56,259 nucleotides of DNA. Origin: Verrucomicrobiales bacterium (GTDB lineage: Bacteria; Verrucomicrobiota; Verrucomicrobiia; Limisphaerales; CAIMTB01). A model generated the notes under the pieces. That model ran no database searches. It had not been told where the DNA came from and saw only the letters and a program-made list of their open reading frames with translations. Numbering within the stretch: position 1 is the first letter of the stretch; every line of letters starts with the position of its first letter. Location: positions 1 through 56,259 of the forward strand of contig JAEUHG010000158.1 of the NCBI GenBank assembly GCA_016795425.1, given 5' to 3'. Positions 26,192 through 34,212 of this stretch are shown here, piece after piece. A program made the position numbers and the translations under genes.

Positions 26192-26204
26192 GTTATCTCC
26201 GCCG

Positions 26205-26888
26205 ATGGCTTCCACCGAAATAGTTGAGAGTCGTCGAGCTTACACGGCCTTTGCCGGGGAGGCTCGACTGGTGTCCGGGACACTTGCGGATGTCGCAGTG
26301 GCAGTGGCGACGGCGATGCGGCGCGACCCGGATCTCGCGCACCATGTCTTCGACGACGCCACCGGGAATCTGGTGGAGTTGGATTTGCGCGGCACCGAGC
26401 GCGAGATCCGTCGGCGGATCAGGGAGACATACGGCGCAGAGGACGGAGTGAAGGCGACCGGAAGCCCGGTGAAAGCGGAGCCGTCGGAAGCGGCCTCGGA
26501 GGCGCCCATCGACGGGGTGCGACGGCGAGGTCGCCCTCGATTGGGGGTGGTGGCGAGAGAGGTGACGTTGTTGCCTCGACACTGGGAATGGCTGAACGAG
26601 CAGCCCGGGGGTGCCTCGGTGGTATTGCGGCGATTGGTGGAAGAGGCGCGCAAGTCGAATGCAGACAGGGATCGACGACGGCGGTCACAAGAAGCGACGT
26701 ACCAATTCATGGTAGTCATGGCCGGGAATCGCGAAGGGTTCGAAGAGGCGACGCGGGCGCTCTTTGCCGGGGATGCAAGGCGCTTTGACGCGCACACGGC
26801 GTCCTGGCCGATCGCCATCGCCGACTATTCGCGATCCCTGGCGCGAGGCACTCTTGGCGATCGGAAGACTGCCTCAGCGCTCTCCTGA
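26205..26888 (+). CDS. DUF2239 family protein
   Basis: A 227-residue protein matching what I know of DUF2239: N-terminal TAFAGEARLVSGTLADVAVA and AHHVFDDATGNLVELDLRG, then a variable linker, RRGRPRLGVVAREVTLLPRHW, GGASVVLRRLVEEARK and the C-terminal MAGNREGFEEATRALFAGD...WPIAIADYS. No biochemical function is known for the family. The centre resembles a ribbon-helix-helix-like or CopG-like segment (LPRHWEWLNEQPGGASVVLRRLVEEAR), so it may bind DNA or RNA; this is inference. I used ATG 26205; a GTG at 26190 is an alternative. The ends overlap no neighbour; nadD converges 17 bp later. Confidence 0.75.
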   Translation: MASTEIVESRRAYTAFAGEARLVSGTLADVAVAVATAMRRDPDLAHHVFDDATGNLVELDLRGTEREIRRRIRETYGAEDGVKATGSPVKAEPSEAASEAPIDGVRRRGRPRLGVVAREVTLLPRHWEWLNEQPGGASVVLRRLVEEARKSNADRDRRRRSQEATYQFMVVMAGNREGFEEATRALFAGDARRFDAHTASWPIAIADYSRSLARGTLGDRKTASALS

Positions 26889-26905
26889 GGCGGGCCACGT
26901 TCCGG

Positions 26906-27493
26906 CTACGGGGCGTCGGCACGATACAAGTGGTCCCGGAGAATTAGCTCCCCGACCGGTGTCGGGACGAGGTGTTGAATGGGTTGGCCGGCCATGACGC
27001 GGTGGCGAATCTCGGACGAGGAGATGGCCGTCTGAAATCCACGCAGCTGGTGAATTCGAAATCGGTCCTCCGCCGGTTGCGGTGTTGCACCGGGTCTCGG
27101 TATGACGACGAATTCCAAAAGTTCGGCCAGGACGTCGGCGTCACGCCAGCGAGGCAAGGCGGGGACATGATCCGTCCCGATGAGCCAGAAGAGGCGAGCG
27201 TGCGGGAATCGGCCGCGATATTGGCGAGCCGTGTCCACGCTGTAGGAGACGCCGCCGCGTTCGAGTTCCTGGAGATCGACTTCCGTGCGTGGCCATCCGG
27301 CGAGAGCGAGGCGCAGCATGCGGGCGCGGATCGCACCCGGTGTGGGTGGCGAGGTGGGTTTGAATGGCGATTGCGCAGCGGGAATGAAGAACAGGCGGTC
27401 CAGTTGAAGCTCTTCGAGCGCAGCTTGGGCCACCAGTAAATGGCCCAGATGCACCGGGTCGAAGGACCCGCCGTAAAGTCCGATCCGCGTCAT
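26906..27493 (-). CDS. nadD: Nicotinate-nucleotide adenylyltransferase
   Basis: Makes deamido-NAD from nicotinate mononucleotide and ATP, an essential NAD biosynthesis step. The signature GLYGGSFDPVHLGHL at the N-terminus, the WLIGTDHVPALPRW core and the ISSSEIRHRV ATP-site motif are all present. ATG 27493 is chosen because the upstream in-frame extension lies inside ppk. 195 residues matches the family. It begins 7 bp after ppk on the same strand, so the two are co-transcribed. No other NAD gene is in the window. Confidence 0.93.
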   Translation of the reverse strand: MTRIGLYGGSFDPVHLGHLLVAQAALEELQLDRLFFIPAAQSPFKPTSPPTPGAIRARMLRLALAGWPRTEVDLQELERGGVSYSVDTARQYRGRFPHARLFWLIGTDHVPALPRWRDADVLAELLEFVVIPRPGATPQPAEDRFRIHQLRGFQTAISSSEIRHRVMAGQPIQHLVPTPVGELILRDHLYRADAP

Positions 27494-27500
27494 GGTCCCT

Positions 27501-29675
27501 TCAGTCGAGGTCGGGTTGGCGCCTAACCGTGACCTGGACGGTCTTTTTGGCACCGCGACGGGGTGTGGCGGCGTCCGGTCGTGGCGGAGTTTCCGGGGCG
27601 CCGTTTCCGGCGGCCAGCTGAAGCAGGACTTCCTGGGATCGGTAAGGTGACGTTTTCGGCGCGGGCTTCGGGGGGCGGAGGTATTCTCCTGAGGGTTGGA
27701 GGATTCGGGCCCGGGCGTTATCGCGCAGGTTGGCCTCCAGCACCTCGTGAATCAGGCGATGGCGCAAGACCCCGTCTTCGATCGGAAAGGCCACTTCGAT
27801 GCGTCGGAAGAAATTGCGCGGCATCCAGTCAGCACTGGCGAGGAATACCCGCGGATTAGCGGCGTTCTCAAAGTAGAAGATGCGGCTGTGTTCCAGGAAG
27901 CGGTCGACGATGCTGCGGACGCGGATGTTCTCGCTCAGGCCGGGCACACCAGGCTTGAGGCAGCAGATACCGCGGACGATAAGGTCGATCTGGACGCCGC
28001 TTTGCGAGGCGGCGTAGAGGGCGTCGATGACCTTTGGATCCACCAGAGAGTTCATCTTCGCGATGATGCGCGCGGGGAGTTTCCGGGAGGCATTGTGCTG
28101 TTCCGCCTGGATCATGGCCATCATCTGGTCGTGCAACTGAAACGGGGCGACCAGGAACTTGCGCATCGGCTGGAACTGGCAGATGCCGGTGAGCAGATTG
28201 AACAGAGCGGTGGCGTCCTCGCCGAAGTCGGGACGGCAGGTGAGCAGGCCGAGGTCGGTGTAAATGCGCGCCGTGGTGGCGTTATAATTGCCCGTGCTGA
28301 GGTGCACATAGCGGCGGATGCCTTCGGTTTCCGCCCGAACGACGAGCGCGACCTTGGCGTGGATCTTGTAACCCAGGAGGCCGTAGACGACGTGCACTCC
28401 GGCTTGTTCGAGTTTCCGAGCCCAGACGATGTTGTTCTGCTCATCGAAGCGGGCCTTGAGTTCGACGATGGCGGTGACCTGCTTGCCGTTCCTGGCCGCT
28501 TGGATGAGGGCGTCAATGATGCGGGCATCGCCGCCGGTTCGGTACAGCGTCTGTTTCATCGCCAGGACACCCGGGTCCCGGGCGGCCTGTTCCAGGAAAT
28601 CCACCACCGCATTGAAGCTCTCATAGGGGTGGTGCATCAGGATGTCACCCTCGCGGATGGCATTGAAGATGTCCGACCGACCCTTGAGTCGCGGGGCCGT
28701 CGGGGCGAAAAAAGGCGGGTCTCGCAACTCGGGACGCTGGAGGCTGTCTTCGACGGACATGATCCGTCCTGGATGCAAGGGGCCGTTGATCCGGTACAGG
28801 TCGGAAGGCTGAAGGTCGAGGTGCTTGAGCAGGACCTGGCAGACGTCATCGGGGCAGTCATGTCCCACCTCGAGCCGGACCGCTTCGCCTTTGAGGCGAT
28901 TGCGCACCTCCTGTTCGACCGCACGCAGCAGGTTCTCGATCTCTTCGCGTTCGAGATACAGTTCGCCGTTGCGCGTCACGCGGATGTTCCAGTGCCCCAG
29001 GATCTGCATGCCGGCGAACAGCCGGCTGAGCGAATGGGCAATGATGCGTCCGAGGAAGAGGTATTCCTGGCGTCCGTCGGAACGCGGAAGCCGGACGAGG
29101 CGCGGGAGGTTCTGGGGTACTTGCACGACCCCCATCTTCTCCTTTGGCGTGCCTCCCGTGGTGTCGACCAGCTTCACCACGATGTTGAGCATCTTGTTCA
29201 GCAGCAGCGGGAACGGGTGAGATTCGTCGATGGCCAGCGGCGTGAGAACCGGGTGTACCCGTTCGCGGTAGAAGGAATCGAGCCAGGCCAGGTCGCTGGC
29301 GTCGAGGTCCTCCACCCGGACGAACCGAATGCCGAGTCGAGCGAGTTCGGGGACCAACTCCTCGCGCCAGCAGGTGTACAGTTCATCGACCTGTGCCCGG
29401 ATCCGCGCCTGCACCTGGGCGATGGCCTGGGCTGGAGGCAGTCCGTCGGGCAGCGGTTCACTGACGCCGCCGGCGACTTGCTGTCGCAGACCCGCGACCC
29501 GGACTTCGAAAAACTCGTCGAGATTCGAGCTGGTGATGCAAAAGAACTTTACCCGCTCGAGGAGGGGATTCGAGGGGTCTCGTGCCTCCTGCAGCACCCG
29601 CTGATTGAATTCGAGCCAGCTCAATTCCCGATTCAGCAATCGGGACAGGGACGAAGCTTCGCGTGGGCCACTCAT
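27501..29675 (-). CDS. ppk1: Polyphosphate kinase 1
   Basis: 724-residue enzyme that reversibly builds polyphosphate from ATP at the membrane or in the cytosol. N-terminal SLSRLLNRELSWLEFNQRVLQEA and ITSSNLDEFFEVRVAG are diagnostic. The two PLD-like active-site halves are present: HHPYESFNAVVDFL, then VHLSTGNYNATTARIYTDLG with the autophosphorylated His, and the C-terminal GICCLKPGVPGLSENIRVRSIV and SADWMPRNFFRRIE. It is full length. The tail ends in basic, Pro-rich residues (TPRRGAKKTVQVTVRRQPD), a short extension. It is followed 7 bp later by nadD and preceded by a PAS gene with a 37-bp gap. Confidence 0.95.
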   Translation of the reverse strand: MSGPREASSLSRLLNRELSWLEFNQRVLQEARDPSNPLLERVKFFCITSSNLDEFFEVRVAGLRQQVAGGVSEPLPDGLPPAQAIAQVQARIRAQVDELYTCWREELVPELARLGIRFVRVEDLDASDLAWLDSFYRERVHPVLTPLAIDESHPFPLLLNKMLNIVVKLVDTTGGTPKEKMGVVQVPQNLPRLVRLPRSDGRQEYLFLGRIIAHSLSRLFAGMQILGHWNIRVTRNGELYLEREEIENLLRAVEQEVRNRLKGEAVRLEVGHDCPDDVCQVLLKHLDLQPSDLYRINGPLHPGRIMSVEDSLQRPELRDPPFFAPTAPRLKGRSDIFNAIREGDILMHHPYESFNAVVDFLEQAARDPGVLAMKQTLYRTGGDARIIDALIQAARNGKQVTAIVELKARFDEQNNIVWARKLEQAGVHVVYGLLGYKIHAKVALVVRAETEGIRRYVHLSTGNYNATTARIYTDLGLLTCRPDFGEDATALFNLLTGICQFQPMRKFLVAPFQLHDQMMAMIQAEQHNASRKLPARIIAKMNSLVDPKVIDALYAASQSGVQIDLIVRGICCLKPGVPGLSENIRVRSIVDRFLEHSRIFYFENAANPRVFLASADWMPRNFFRRIEVAFPIEDGVLRHRLIHEVLEANLRDNARARILQPSGEYLRPPKPAPKTSPYRSQEVLLQLAAGNGAPETPPRPDAATPRRGAKKTVQVTVRRQPDLD

Positions 29676-29712
29676 GCCGTGAGGGCAGCCTAACGGGTAG
29701 CGCCGTCCGCCG

Positions 29713-30372
29713 TCAGTTGCTTTCGCCGGACGAAAGCTGTTGGAGGGCGTCGATCTGCCGGAGAAGGGTACTTTCGCATCCCGGGCAGATCCCGTGAGTG
29801 GGGAGCGGCTGAACCCGTCGGGTGAAAAGGCCTAGGTCGGACACGGCTTGTTCCACCTCGATCCAGTGTCCCAGGGGATGGGCGATCCTCTTGCACCAAC
29901 TGCAGATCCGCACAAATTCGTCGCTGCGTGGTTGCTCCGTATCGATAAACGAAACGTACCGCCGCTCTTCGTCAGCGAGGATCATGGACCGGAACTGGCA
30001 GATGCCTTGCCTGGGACGCGACATCTCCATGCGCATGTGCCGGCGGTGCGTGGGGGAATCGCAGCGAAATCCAAACGTGGTGGGGGTGCCACGAAGGAGC
30101 ACGATGTCGACCAAGGTTCGGTAAATAGAGCGGGTCGAAGGGTCGGAGATGAAATCCCAAAGCGATCGTCCAATGAGTTGGGCGGGCGTAAGATGACTGC
30201 CTTGATTGTGGCTGGCGAAGTCGTGCCAATCATTGGCGATCCAGCGGATGCGATGCTCCGCGTCGACCGAGTAAACACAGATGGTGCGAGTTGGCGATTC
30301 GTTCTCCACGGCGACGACCGCTGACCTTTGACAAAGATATCGGCAAGTCCGCAGGAGTCGGCAAGCACGCAT
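29713..30372 (-). CDS. PAS-domain protein with Cys-rich C-terminal motif
   Basis: About 219 residues starting at ATG 30372, or a GTG at 30309 giving VENESPTRTICVYSVDAEHR, which would drop the odd basic Cys-rich N-terminus. The middle is PAS-like (SVDAEHRIRWIANDWHDFA, IGRSLWDFISDPSTRSIYR). The C-terminus carries ICSWCKRI...GHWIEVEQAV...THGICPGCE, the C-x-x-C...HGIC-x-x-C motif often found at the ends of bacterial PAS/histidine-kinase and receiver proteins, possibly binding metal. No kinase, cyclase or DNA-binding domain is attached, so it is an orphan sensor fragment or partner. It sits upstream of ppk in the same orientation and may respond to a phosphate or redox cue; this is inference. Confidence 0.65.
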   Translation of the reverse strand: MRACRLLRTCRYLCQRSAVVAVENESPTRTICVYSVDAEHRIRWIANDWHDFASHNQGSHLTPAQLIGRSLWDFISDPSTRSIYRTLVDIVLLRGTPTTFGFRCDSPTHRRHMRMEMSRPRQGICQFRSMILADEERRYVSFIDTEQPRSDEFVRICSWCKRIAHPLGHWIEVEQAVSDLGLFTRRVQPLPTHGICPGCESTLLRQIDALQQLSSGESN

Positions 30373-30428
30373 CTGTGCCTCTGGCTGCCAGCTCGGCCAG
30401 GAGACGGCGGCGCCGTACTCCCATCGCG

Positions 30429-31190
30429 TCACTGCCCGGTTTTCGAATCCGGAACGCACCACAACAGTCCGGGCCGATTGGAGCGCTGTTCCCGGAGGAA
30501 ATCCTCGAACTTGATGAAATGGACCTGACCGCTGAAGCCGGTGATGACCGCACCTTTCTTGTGGCGGCGGCCGATGCCTTCCTGTTCGTCGGGATACTGG
30601 CTGGCATCGTGGCCGGGGTTGGCCCCCCAGACACCGTCCCATAATTTAATCTCGGGCTCCCACATCACGTAGGCCGCGGGATTGAAGGCGCTAAGGTTAT
30701 GGGCTTTTCCGGCGGGCAACCGGGCAAACGAGCAGACCGCGCCATTCATCACATAGCTGGAAATCCGTTGGCGCCGCTTCTGCCAGGAGACATGGTTGGT
30801 GCGGTCGAGTGGACAGTTGTAGACTTTGCGTTCCTTGAGATAGGGCCACCAGAGGCCCGCCTCGATGTAGGACCATTCGTTGGTGCGCAGGGGATCGGGG
30901 GCCCGGCCGCTGACGGGCTGGTAGAGCCAGCCGGGACCATAGTCATTGGCCCAGTTTGGCCAGGGCATCCGATCGTCGTTGTCGCTGGAGTACATCGTCA
31001 TCGCCAGCGCCAGCTGTTTGTTGTTGTTGATGCACAGCGTGCGGTTCCCTTTCTCCTTGGCACCCGCCAGCGCTGGAAGGAGCAGAGATGCCAGGATGGC
31101 GATGATGGCGATCACCACCAGCAGTTCGATAAGCGTAAACGCGCGGCATCCGACATGGCGTCGGCAAAAAGCCTGACCACTGAAGAGCAT
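30429..31190 (-). CDS. Prepilin-type N-terminal methylation domain protein (PulG-like)
   Basis: A 253-residue pseudopilin-like protein. The type IV/II prepilin leader is obvious: RAFTLIELLVVIAIIAILASLL, cleaved by PilD before Phe, then the Ala/Lys-rich coiled segment (LLPALAGAKEKGNRTLCINN). The remainder (NNKQLALAMTMYSSDNDDRMP, RHKKGAVITGFSGQVHFIKF) is the common Verrucomicrobiota/Planctomycetota secretion-associated prepilin type with an H-x9-DG-like end, here variant. It is probably one of many paralogues per genome rather than a system component. The start is ATG 31190, giving a long basic leader (MLFSGQAFCRRHVGCRA). Confidence 0.88.
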   Translation of the reverse strand: MLFSGQAFCRRHVGCRAFTLIELLVVIAIIAILASLLLPALAGAKEKGNRTLCINNNKQLALAMTMYSSDNDDRMPWPNWANDYGPGWLYQPVSGRAPDPLRTNEWSYIEAGLWWPYLKERKVYNCPLDRTNHVSWQKRRQRISSYVMNGAVCSFARLPAGKAHNLSAFNPAAYVMWEPEIKLWDGVWGANPGHDASQYPDEQEGIGRRHKKGAVITGFSGQVHFIKFEDFLREQRSNRPGLLWCVPDSKTGQ

Positions 31191-31508
31191 AAGGGGATTT
31201 ACGGAGGTTCGGCGGATTTTGCACCATCGAAACCGGATAGGCGGCGGCGAGCGGACTTGGGGAGGTCGTGGGATGATGAAGCGCGGTTAATCCAAGCTTT
31301 CAGGTTGCCAGGATCTTTCGAGTTCAGCGCGGCGGGATTTGGAGGGTTGGAACGAGAGGGGGCGATGCGGGTGGTAGATCGTAAACACGTGGATTTGCAC
31401 CTTGATGAGTCGAGCGTCACCCATCAAACTCACGGCACGTCGCCGCCCCTTCACCCATAAGAAAAACTATCGGCGCACAACGCATTTGATACCTGCCATT
31501 GCGAGGCC
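31191..31508. other. Intergenic region before the cytochrome gene (no gene)
   Basis: 318 bp between divergent genes. Short open frames are present, but none has a family signature or ribosome binding site. It must hold the promoters for the prepilin-like gene (minus) and the cytochrome c gene (plus); I find no convincing pair. Confidence 0.5.
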
Positions 31509-33521
31509 ATGAAACCCCTTGAACGACCGAGAATCTTAGGCGGACTGGTGTTGGTGTGCCTGGGTGCGACCCTGGGATGGGGACGATCGGCGACCGCCGC
31601 CGAAGGCATCCAAACCGAGAGCCGGATGTCGTATCGGCATATTATTCCGCTGCGGGACATCGACGGGAACATGATCACGCTGCCGCCCGCGGTAGATGAA
31701 CAGGGCAAGCCGCAGGAGCCACGCGGCAATCCATTCTCGACGGCCCAGACGTGCGGGAAGTGCCACGACTACGGATCCATCAGTGCCGGTTGGCACTTTA
31801 ACGCCGCGAGCACGAACGTTCCCGCTGGGCGTCCGGGAGAACCGTGGATTCTCACCGATCCGGCGACCAGGACGCAGATTCCGTTGTCGTATCGCGGTTG
31901 GACCGGAACGTTCAAGCCGGGTGAGATCGGCATGAGCGATTATGATTTCCTCCTGCAATTCGCCCGGCACATGCCGGGAGGTGGCGTGGGCGAACCGCCG
32001 AAGGACCGCATCGTACCCACCGATCCGAAACTGCGCCGGATGCTGGTGACGGGCACCTTGGAGATCGACTGCCTCATTTGCCACAATCAGCACGGGGAAT
32101 ACGATCACGAGGCGCGATTCAAGGCAGTGACGGCGGAGAATTTCCGTTGGTCGGCCACCATCGCGTCTGAGTTGGGAGTGTACGGCGCCGCGCGTTCCGC
32201 CAAGGCATTTGCCGATGCGTGGCGTCCGCCCCGTCCGGCCCCGACCAATCTCCCGCCGATCAAATACGTGCGCGAGCGATTCGACGCCGGCAACCACGTG
32301 GCCATGGAGGTCACTCGCAAGGCTCCGGTCAACAACTGCTATTACTGTCACACCAGCGAATCGAACCTGGGTGACTCCCGTTGGCATTCGGATGGCGACG
32401 TGCACATCCGCGCGGGCATGACCTGCGTCGACTGCCACCGCAACGCCATCGATCACATGATCGTGCGCGGGTATGAAGGGGAAACCAAGGATCGCGTCTT
32501 GACCGACGACATGATCGCCCTGCGCGCCAAACTGCTGACTCGGGATCAGCCATCGCTGAAGGTGGAGGAGGCATCCAAGGCGGCGCGGGTGGCACTGGAA
32601 AGCGAGTTGGGCCGGGCGGAAACGCTGTCGTGCCGGGGATGCCACTATGGCTCTGAGGATGGTTCGCAACCCGGGCGCCTGGGTGCGCCGGCTGCCGCGC
32701 ACAAGGGTTTTCCTCCCATACACTTCGAGAAGCTCACCTGCACGGCGTGCCATTCCGGACCGATTCCCAAGGATGCGACGGAGATCGTGCACACGTCACT
32801 GGCCCACAAGTTGGGGCTGCCGGCACCGACGCGCGGCGAGAACACGGCGCCCCAGATTGTGCAGCCGGTGTTCCTGCGGGACAACCACGGGAAGATCGGC
32901 CCCCACAAGATGGTTTGGCCGAGCTACTGGGGTCGGCTCAGCGACGGCAAGGTCACCCCGATGCTGCCAGAGGACGTGGCCAAGGGCGCCGCGGACAAAT
33001 TGCCGACGCAGAGTGCCGAGGACGCGGCGCGGGATCCCTACAACACGCGGCCCCTTACCGAGGCGCAGATCAAAGACGTGCTGACGGCGTTGTCAGGATC
33101 CAAGACCAATGGAGAACCGGTTTTCGTGGCCTCCGGCAGAATGTTTCAACTCGAAGGCGGCAATCTGAAATCGGGAGAACACGCCGCCGCGAAACCGTAC
33201 GCGTGGGCGCTGGGCCATGATGTGCGTCCGGCGAGCCAGGCGGTGGGTGTGAAAGGGTGTGCGGATTGTCATGCCAGCGATTCACCGATCTATTTTGCCT
33301 CGGTGACGGCGCGCGGTCCGGTGGAGCCGAAAGACGGTGTCACCAGGGATCAATTGGCGATGCGGGGTGACGATCGGTCGGTGGTTTCCACTTTTGCGTT
33401 CACCTTCAATTTCCGGCCGATGCTGAAAATCATCGTGTTCGCCTGTGCGCTGGCGCTTCTCGCGGTGCTCGTGGGACGAGGCGTGGCGTGGGCGGCGGGG
33501 ACCAACCGGCAATCCAAGTAA
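31509..33521 (+). CDS. Multihaem cytochrome c, seven haems, C-terminal membrane anchor
   Basis: A 670-residue exported cytochrome. A signal peptide (LGGLVLVCLGATLGWGRSATA) is followed by seven CxxCH haem sites at about residues 82 (CGKCH), 188 (CLICH), 277 (CYYCH), 306 (CVDCH), 375 (CRGCH), 411 (CTACH) and 584 (CADCH). Numerous further His residues could be distal ligands. A C-terminal helix at about 639-662 (LKIIVFACALALLAVLVG) anchors it. It looks like an electron-transfer protein of the nitrite/tetrathionate/fumarate multihaem type, but no known active-site signature is certain. A b561-like membrane gene starts 17 bp later, so the pair likely moves electrons across the membrane. Confidence 0.88.
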   Translation: MKPLERPRILGGLVLVCLGATLGWGRSATAAEGIQTESRMSYRHIIPLRDIDGNMITLPPAVDEQGKPQEPRGNPFSTAQTCGKCHDYGSISAGWHFNAASTNVPAGRPGEPWILTDPATRTQIPLSYRGWTGTFKPGEIGMSDYDFLLQFARHMPGGGVGEPPKDRIVPTDPKLRRMLVTGTLEIDCLICHNQHGEYDHEARFKAVTAENFRWSATIASELGVYGAARSAKAFADAWRPPRPAPTNLPPIKYVRERFDAGNHVAMEVTRKAPVNNCYYCHTSESNLGDSRWHSDGDVHIRAGMTCVDCHRNAIDHMIVRGYEGETKDRVLTDDMIALRAKLLTRDQPSLKVEEASKAARVALESELGRAETLSCRGCHYGSEDGSQPGRLGAPAAAHKGFPPIHFEKLTCTACHSGPIPKDATEIVHTSLAHKLGLPAPTRGENTAPQIVQPVFLRDNHGKIGPHKMVWPSYWGRLSDGKVTPMLPEDVAKGAADKLPTQSAEDAARDPYNTRPLTEAQIKDVLTALSGSKTNGEPVFVASGRMFQLEGGNLKSGEHAAAKPYAWALGHDVRPASQAVGVKGCADCHASDSPIYFASVTARGPVEPKDGVTRDQLAMRGDDRSVVSTFAFTFNFRPMLKIIVFACALALLAVLVGRGVAWAAGTNRQSK

Positions 33522-33538
33522 CCAAGTCAGGAGTCACC

Positions 33539-33979
33539 ATGGGCCAAACAACTTCCCCTTCCATGAACTCGAGCGTCGGCACACCGGTCCAACCCTGCTG
33601 GGTGGGCAGGGCTTCCTATGGGTTGATGTGGCTGGGCATTCTTGCCTTGGCCGCCTCGGGCATCGGCACCTTTGCCCTCGGACGTGCCCCCATGTCGCAT
33701 TGGATTCTCATGGCGCACGTCGGTGCGTCGCCGTTGTTTGCGATCGGCATTGCCGGTGTGGCCTTGAGCTGGCCTGCGCCGGAGCTGCGCCGCGGTCCGA
33801 TGGAGGCAATCTGGTACTGGCTGCTGCTGGTGGCGGGACTGGTGGTGATCCTGTCGGGTGTTCTACCGATGACGCCGCTCTTCGGAACTCATGGCCAGGA
33901 ATTCCTCTATCTGGTGCACCGCTACAGCGGTATGGCCGTGGCCGTGATCGCGGTGTTGCACGCGTGGTCGCGACGGTAG
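33539..33979 (+). CDS. Small four-helix b-type cytochrome-like membrane protein
   Basis: A 146-residue protein with four hydrophobic helices (for example YGLMWLGILALAASGIGTF and IWYWLLLVAGLVVILSGVL). His residues placed in or near helices, H54 and H60 in MSHWILMAH, H127 in LVHRYSG and H141 in LHAWSRR, are good haem-b ligands, as in cytochrome b561/DUF4405-like subunits. The ATG at 33539 has the Shine-Dalgarno CAGGAG. It lies 17 bp after the seven-haem cytochrome and is its likely quinone-side partner. This is inference: no quinone site can be proven. Confidence 0.7.
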   Translation: MGQTTSPSMNSSVGTPVQPCWVGRASYGLMWLGILALAASGIGTFALGRAPMSHWILMAHVGASPLFAIGIAGVALSWPAPELRRGPMEAIWYWLLLVAGLVVILSGVLPMTPLFGTHGQEFLYLVHRYSGMAVAVIAVLHAWSRR

Positions 33980-34210
33980 TCGACCGCCGGTGCCGTGCCC
34001 GCGTTGCGTGCGGTCGCTGCACCTCGCTTTGGATCTTCATTCCCATTCGCGCCGCTGGGCGCTGACGCCGGGTCGACAGCGACGGTGCGTCCTACTGCCG
34101 GGGCCCGGGTCCAGGCCGACAGCTCCGCTCCGTGGCACCGGTCCATGAACCCATTGCAGTCGACCCGCAGGCGCGGATAGGTTGACACGCATCAACATGA
34201 TGCGATTCGC
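33980..34210. other. Gap between cytochrome operon and cstA
   Basis: 231 bp without a gene. The end holds a TTGACA hexamer at 34182-34187 with no matching -10 at the right spacing, and two overlapping inverted repeats at 34188-34212 described separately. Confidence 0.4.
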
Positions 34211-34212
34211 AT
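34188..34212. promoter_or_regulatory. Overlapping inverted repeats just before cstA
   Basis: Repeat 1: CGCATCA / TGATGCG with loop ACA (34188-34204), a perfect 7-bp stem. Repeat 2: ATGCGA / TCGCAT around one T (34200-34212), sharing bases with repeat 1 and including the start codon of cstA. The two structures exclude each other, so this may be an operator or a translational switch. Confidence 0.4.

Noticed and set aside
27696..29693. Plus-strand open frame of about 665 codons opposite ppk1
   Set aside because: Antisense of polyphosphate kinase, which has all family motifs; the GC-rich codon bias leaves few stops on the other strand.
34182..34210. Full sigma70 promoter for cstA from the TTGACA at 34182
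   Set aside because: The position where the -10 should be (34205-34210) reads ATTCGC, which is not a -10 and would overlap the start codon.
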